A DNA stretch of 64,000 nt from Eucalyptus grandis. Its lineage: Eukaryota > Streptophyta > Magnoliopsida > Myrtales > Myrtaceae. The notes under the pieces were generated by a model that was not told where the DNA came from, ran no database searches, and saw only the letters and a list, made by a program, of their open reading frames with translations. The translations under genes were made by a program, and so were the position numbers. The stretch spans positions 16,232,910 through 16,296,909 of the forward strand of contig NC_052621.1 of assembly GCF_016545825.1 (NCBI RefSeq), in the 5' to 3' direction. The number at the start of each line of letters is the position of its first letter. Positions within the stretch are counted from its first letter, which is position 1. This document shows positions 60,226 through 64,000 of this stretch, one piece after another.

Positions 60226-61338
60226 ATGAGTGATGGGGGTCGGGAGAACAGAAGGGAACATGAAAAATCAAGCGGTCACAGAAAATCCAGTGTCGACGAT
60301 TTTGCACGGGCCATTGCAAAGATTGCTGTTGCGCAGGTGTGTCAAGCTGAAGGGTTTCAGGCTTTTCAGCAATCGGCCCTCGAGACATTCTCAGATGTAG
60401 CAGTTAGATTCATACGTGATGTAGGAAAGACTGCAGTCTTGTATGCTAATTTGGCAGGTAGAGCAGGGGTTAATGTTTTTGATGTTATCCAAGGACTGGA
60501 AGGTTTAAGTTTGGGGCTTGGTTTTGTGGGTGCTTCGGATATAGATCACTGCCTAGCACACTCAGGTGTAGTACGTGAACTTTTGCAGTATGTTGGTGAT
60601 TCTGAAGAGTTACCATTTGCCTATGCTCTTCCTCAGTTACCTATCGTTAGAGATAGAAAGCAGACTCCAAGTTTCTTGCAAGCTGGAGCAGAGCCTCCTC
60701 ATGAACATATTCCACCTTGGTTGCCTCCATTTCCTGATACTCAAGATCATGTTCAGTTGCCAGTGCAGGAGAATGGTGCTAAGGATCCTCAACTTGTAGA
60801 CATTGAACATGCAAAAGACGATATAAAGCCTGAGCAGCAGTCTTCATTGAGTGTGCAGCCATTGCATTCTATCAAGGGATTAGAAGGTCCTTTGCCGTTT
60901 GATGAGAGAAATACTGCTATGCTGAAAGAAGCAGCAGTAACTAATCCATATCTCGCCGCACCTCTGAATTTTGGTGAGAAAGAAGTATCTCCAGCTGCTC
61001 TTCCTGCTAAGCTCTCCAGTGAAGCAGTGATTGGCGACAACGTAGGACAAAAGCAGGTAATGGATGGTAAAATATCTGCACTGGAAGCATTTGTCTCAGG
61101 CACTGATTCGATGAAGAGCAGGTTGAAAGATTCTGATGAGGGTCAGAAAAAGGTCCTTCCAAGCCAAAGACCGTCTGTGCAGTTTAAGATGAGGAGCGGC
61201 AAAAGGTCCTTCAATGCAAACCCAAACTTGAGCTTTGAGAATGATGGTATTATTTGGGGTTCCCCTCAGCGTGGGAAAAGTTACTCTGATGATGACAAGA
61301 AAAAAAGGTCCAAGGAAAACACACCTGATGCAGCTTAG
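60226..61338 (+). CDS. TAF8: TFIID subunit TAF8 (bromo-associated histone-fold protein)
   Basis: Subunit of the RNA polymerase II general factor TFIID. The TAF8 histone fold pairs with TAF10. 370 aa in one uninterrupted exon from ATG 60226 (MSDGGRENRREHEKSS); an upstream in-frame TTG is not a start. The histone fold / Bromo_TP domain covers residues about 21-100 (DDFARAIAKIAVAQVC, FQQSALETFSDVAVRFIRDV, YANLAGRAGVNVFDVIQGLE). The TAF8 C-terminal proline motif follows (FPYALP-like FAYALPQLPIVRDR, then EHIPPWLPPFPD at about residue 160). The tail is unstructured with a basic end (QFKMRSGKRSF, KKKRSKENTPDAA). Length is close to Arabidopsis TAF8 (~350 aa). Confidence 0.92.
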   Translation: MSDGGRENRREHEKSSGHRKSSVDDFARAIAKIAVAQVCQAEGFQAFQQSALETFSDVAVRFIRDVGKTAVLYANLAGRAGVNVFDVIQGLEGLSLGLGFVGASDIDHCLAHSGVVRELLQYVGDSEELPFAYALPQLPIVRDRKQTPSFLQAGAEPPHEHIPPWLPPFPDTQDHVQLPVQENGAKDPQLVDIEHAKDDIKPEQQSSLSVQPLHSIKGLEGPLPFDERNTAMLKEAAVTNPYLAAPLNFGEKEVSPAALPAKLSSEAVIGDNVGQKQVMDGKISALEAFVSGTDSMKSRLKDSDEGQKKVLPSQRPSVQFKMRSGKRSFNANPNLSFENDGIIWGSPQRGKSYSDDDKKKRSKENTPDAA

Positions 61339-63065
61339 TTGTACATTATGTTTGTTCAGTTAGACTTTCACCATTTCTGAGAATCTAGCAAGAGAGCTTC
61401 GTTTTGCATTTTAGTTAATGCCAGTGAATTTCTGTGTGACATATTGCCTGATTCTGATTATGGCGACGTGCTAAATGGTAGATTGTATAAGAAGTACATG
61501 AGCTCTATGATACCAGTTGAGCAATTAGCTGTTTGTCAGCCAATGATTCTTTCCAAATAAAGGTTCTCACTTCAGATGGATGGTTTAACTGCTTCCATGG
61601 CCATGTTGAATGGTGATCACTCTCCGTTGTAGAGCAAGCAATTGTATTGGTTACTCTCAGATTTTGTTAGACTGCTTCTGGTGATACTGTTCCTGTGTTA
61701 CTCGTATAGAAATTTATGAAGAATTTTATGATGCCTCTGGCACTTTTATTAACATCAAACGGAAAGCGGTTGGGATGGAACGGCAAGGGGAAATAGTTTA
61801 AAATTATCCTTGCAATTCCAATGTTTAGTTCTTGCTATGAAATGATGTGGAAACAAATTAGGAGATTTCTTCTCGTGGAAAAAATTAGAATGGCCAGGAA
61901 TAATGTTGAAACGTCATAGTTGTCTCCTAGATAGGTTGTTGTATAATAATATTAAAAGGAAATAGAGGATTCGCTTGCATGGACTTCTAAACTGGTGTGA
62001 GTATTTTTGGGATATTTGAAGGAAGAATGTAGCGTCCATTCTGTGGTTTGAGCCATGGAATGTCCATTCACTCAATTTGGTGGTATGGCCATTTGTGCAT
62101 TCCGCCCGGTTCTTTGATAAGAGAGACGAAACTGCACAAAACTGGAGTTGGTCAAAAACAAAAACATCGCTTGCCCGCATGCTGGGACTGAACCTGAACT
62201 AGTGAGAATGACCGGCGGTTCTTCTTTGGAGGAGAACAGTACCCCATGTGCACGATTTATAAAGCATTGCGAGAAAAGAATAGTGCGAATACAACTGTAC
62301 AAAATTGACATCTCCAGTGGAAAACGCCAGGTAAAGGGCTGGGGGTTTGAATTCTTCGGATTCACTTGACACTGCTCCCTTTCCATTTCCAATTTCCGTA
62401 AACGGGCCAGGCTATGTCAAATTGTTCAATGGACTTTCGACCTAATTCCTCTGAATTTCAAATACTATTCAAGATCCTCTGGTTTGGATTATCTAATAAA
62501 TCAGACTTATTCCACATATCCTGTTCAGTCCGTCATGAAAAACACGTCTTTATCATGAGGGCATTCCAAACTCAAAGTGAGAACTTCCATTTAGAGAAAT
62601 ATTCAAGTGAAATAAAAAAAAAACTCCAGCAGCCATAATATACAAATGTTCATAAGGTGTCGACATGCTGAGGATCCTGCCAAACCAATCAAAATGGCTA
62701 CGCTTATTACCGAAAAATAAACATAACTTAAAAAAAAAAAAAAAAAAAAAAATTTCTGTAGTTGCTTCATTCTTCAATAATTAAAGCTCCGTGCAGTCAA
62801 CGAGAATAAATCAATATTTGTTGCAAATCAATTAACTCTACTCATCACATTCTTCTATCAACATGTCTATAGTTATGGCATGACCAAAAGAGAAAATTGA
62901 AATTAGTAAACCACCTGAGCACTTCACTTCAGAGTGACCACATTGGTGCATGCACGAAGCATAAATGAGACTTGATGATTTGGCACATAGAAAATTTCTC
63001 AAAGAACTTGGATGACTGGACACAGATTCCCATCTATCTGCATCACAGCTGATCAAAACAGAGAG
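61339..63065. other. TAF8 3' UTR and intergenic sequence
   Basis: Non-coding. The TAF8 3' UTR occupies the first few hundred bases and the 3' UTR of the minus-strand phosphatase gene the last. A long A run lies at 62731-62751. Open frames at 61.9-62.8 kb have no recognisable family. Confidence 0.45.
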
Positions 63066-63908
63066 TCATGGGCGAGCCTGAGCTGAGAAGTACGGGTGAT
63101 CTCGTGGCGTTACTGTACTCATGACTCTGCGGTAGAAACCCCAATATTTACTTTTTGCAGTAATTGCTGTTTGACCGAATGGATGTTGTGCCACATACTG
63201 CCGTATATCGTTGGCTGCAGCTAGCTCTTCCAGATAAACACGGAGGTTGCCTCCATTACCTGACACAAATGTCACTAATGTCTCAACTCACATTAAGCCA
63301 ATATTGGATATTCTTTTAAAATTTGCAATGACAACCTCAGAACTAAAATTACTTCTCAACAAGATATGGAAGGAGAGGATATCCATGCAACCATGCAAAA
63401 CGTAGGATTGGTCCAGCCACCATCATTGTTTTGGCCAAAAGCAAGAGCAGAATGAGATTGAGGGTCTGATAAAAGATGACACAGCCTATTCAAAAATTAC
63501 GAGGGTTGCTGTAACTATTCAAATGGCCCAATGTAGGCACCGTTTCTCTGAAAAATAAACTATTGTGCATCATACCTAACGAAACATCACTCTCATGCTG
63601 AAACCTGTAAGAGTTGGGAAAGACTGCAGTGTGTGGCTGCAAGTGAATTTTCATTAGTACAAATGAAACCCAAGACCATGTGAGCAGCCTAACACAAGGA
63701 TCAGGAAAAGGGGACAACTCACAGGGTTAAGCAAGGCCTTATAAGGGGAATCATCCAATAACAGCGTATTTGATTCATCATAATCTCCCTTCTGCCATGG
63801 AAGGCTAGACTCACGTTTCTCCCAAAGTCTCCTGACTTCCTTAAACACCAAGGCCTTGTGCTTGTTTTCTAGTGTTCTAAACCTTGTAGCAGTGCAATGT
63901 GAGAGATC
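63066..63908 (-). CDS. FCP1/NLI-interacting-factor-type HAD phosphatase (5'-partial, C-terminal exons)
   Basis: C-terminal half of a haloacid-dehalogenase-fold phosphatase of the FCP1-homology (CTD-phosphatase-like) class. Exons from 5' to 3': 63723-63908, 63576-63636 and 63066-63259, with GT/AG borders and agreeing phases; earlier exons lie past the window end. Exon one has SHCTATRFRTLENKHK, LWEKRESSLPW and the HAD motif III/IV block SNTLLLDDSPYKALLNP with the paired Asp residues. Exon two continues HTAVFPNSYRF. Exon three has GGNLRVYLEELA, YVAQHPFGQ and WGFYRRVM. This arrangement is typical of plant HAD-like/NLI proteins of unknown substrate. The DxDx nucleophile motif would be in the missing exons. 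Confidence 0.8.
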
Positions 63909-64000
63909 CTACCACATCATTACGCAGCATCAGTTTACTTAAGTACCAATTCTGCATGGTTAGTGTCAGATAAAGATTAAAACCAAAAACAAGGGCATCA
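63909..64000 (-). other. Intron of the HAD phosphatase gene
   Basis: The minus strand ends in GTAG directly before the exon at 63908. No coding continuation fits the family in the last 92 bases. Confidence 0.5.

Noticed and set aside
60789..61103. Minus-strand 104-codon frame
   Set aside because: Antisense shadow of TAF8.

Overview
This is eukaryotic nuclear DNA, almost certainly from a woody eudicot. The genes have GT-AG introns, single-copy plant genes are separated by large blocks of decayed transposons, and there is a nuclear tRNA-Asn. The genes are plant-specific or plant-type: a GAUT12/IRX8 pectin/xylan glycosyltransferase, the KH protein RIK, a plant serine carboxypeptidase and TAF8. 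The GC-rich transposon cores full of GGCGAGG/GGTCGC motifs remind me of Myrtaceae (Eucalyptus-like) genomes, but that placement is inference. There is no bacterial operon, CRISPR array, phage or virus signal.

Layout. 1-4163: the last five coding exons of GAUT12 (+), with the 5' end outside the window. 4164-30.6 kb: a transposon-dominated block. It holds a decayed L1-type LINE (-) at 7870-13330, a long-TIR element with a GC-rich core at about 14.18-14.95 kb, a second LINE fragment (-) at about 14.95-15.98 kb, and a GC-rich block to 16.5 kb. A third LINE (+, 17623-26173) still has its target-site duplication and is itself interrupted by a 2.77 kb hAT-type element (17810-20576). A MITE-like element and a gag-like remnant follow. 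30.8-31.6 kb: a small F-box gene (-) with a probable leader intron. 32.3-35 kb: a SINE with target-site duplication, a 1.1 kb TIR element with a very GC-rich core, and a Copia-type LTR/primer-binding-site relic. 36.1-50.2 kb: tRNA-Asn (-), RIK (+, 12 coding exons) and a serine carboxypeptidase-like gene (-, 8 coding exons, complete catalytic triad), the last two converging tail to tail. 50.3-59.2 kb: intergenic DNA with a long AT/GT microsatellite, a ~0.9-1 kb direct tandem duplication, a LINE 3' end and another long-TIR element. 60.2-61.3 kb: TAF8 (+), an uninterrupted coding region behind a leader intron. 63.07 kb to the end: the C-terminal exons of an FCP1/NLI-type HAD phosphatase (-), cut by the window edge.

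The genes are unrelated housekeeping or developmental genes and do not form a pathway. The most unusual object is the hAT element at 17810-20576. It has 12 bp terminal inverted repeats and a perfect 8 bp target duplication. Its cargo has no recognisable transposase. On one strand it carries, in series, pieces of the EF-1-beta N-terminus, the N-terminus of an MMTAG2-like protein, two exons of the 26S proteasome ATPase RPT5 with an intron retained, and at least three exon-like pieces of a gene I cannot name. This is a chimeric 'Pack-hAT' gene-capture element nested inside a LINE.
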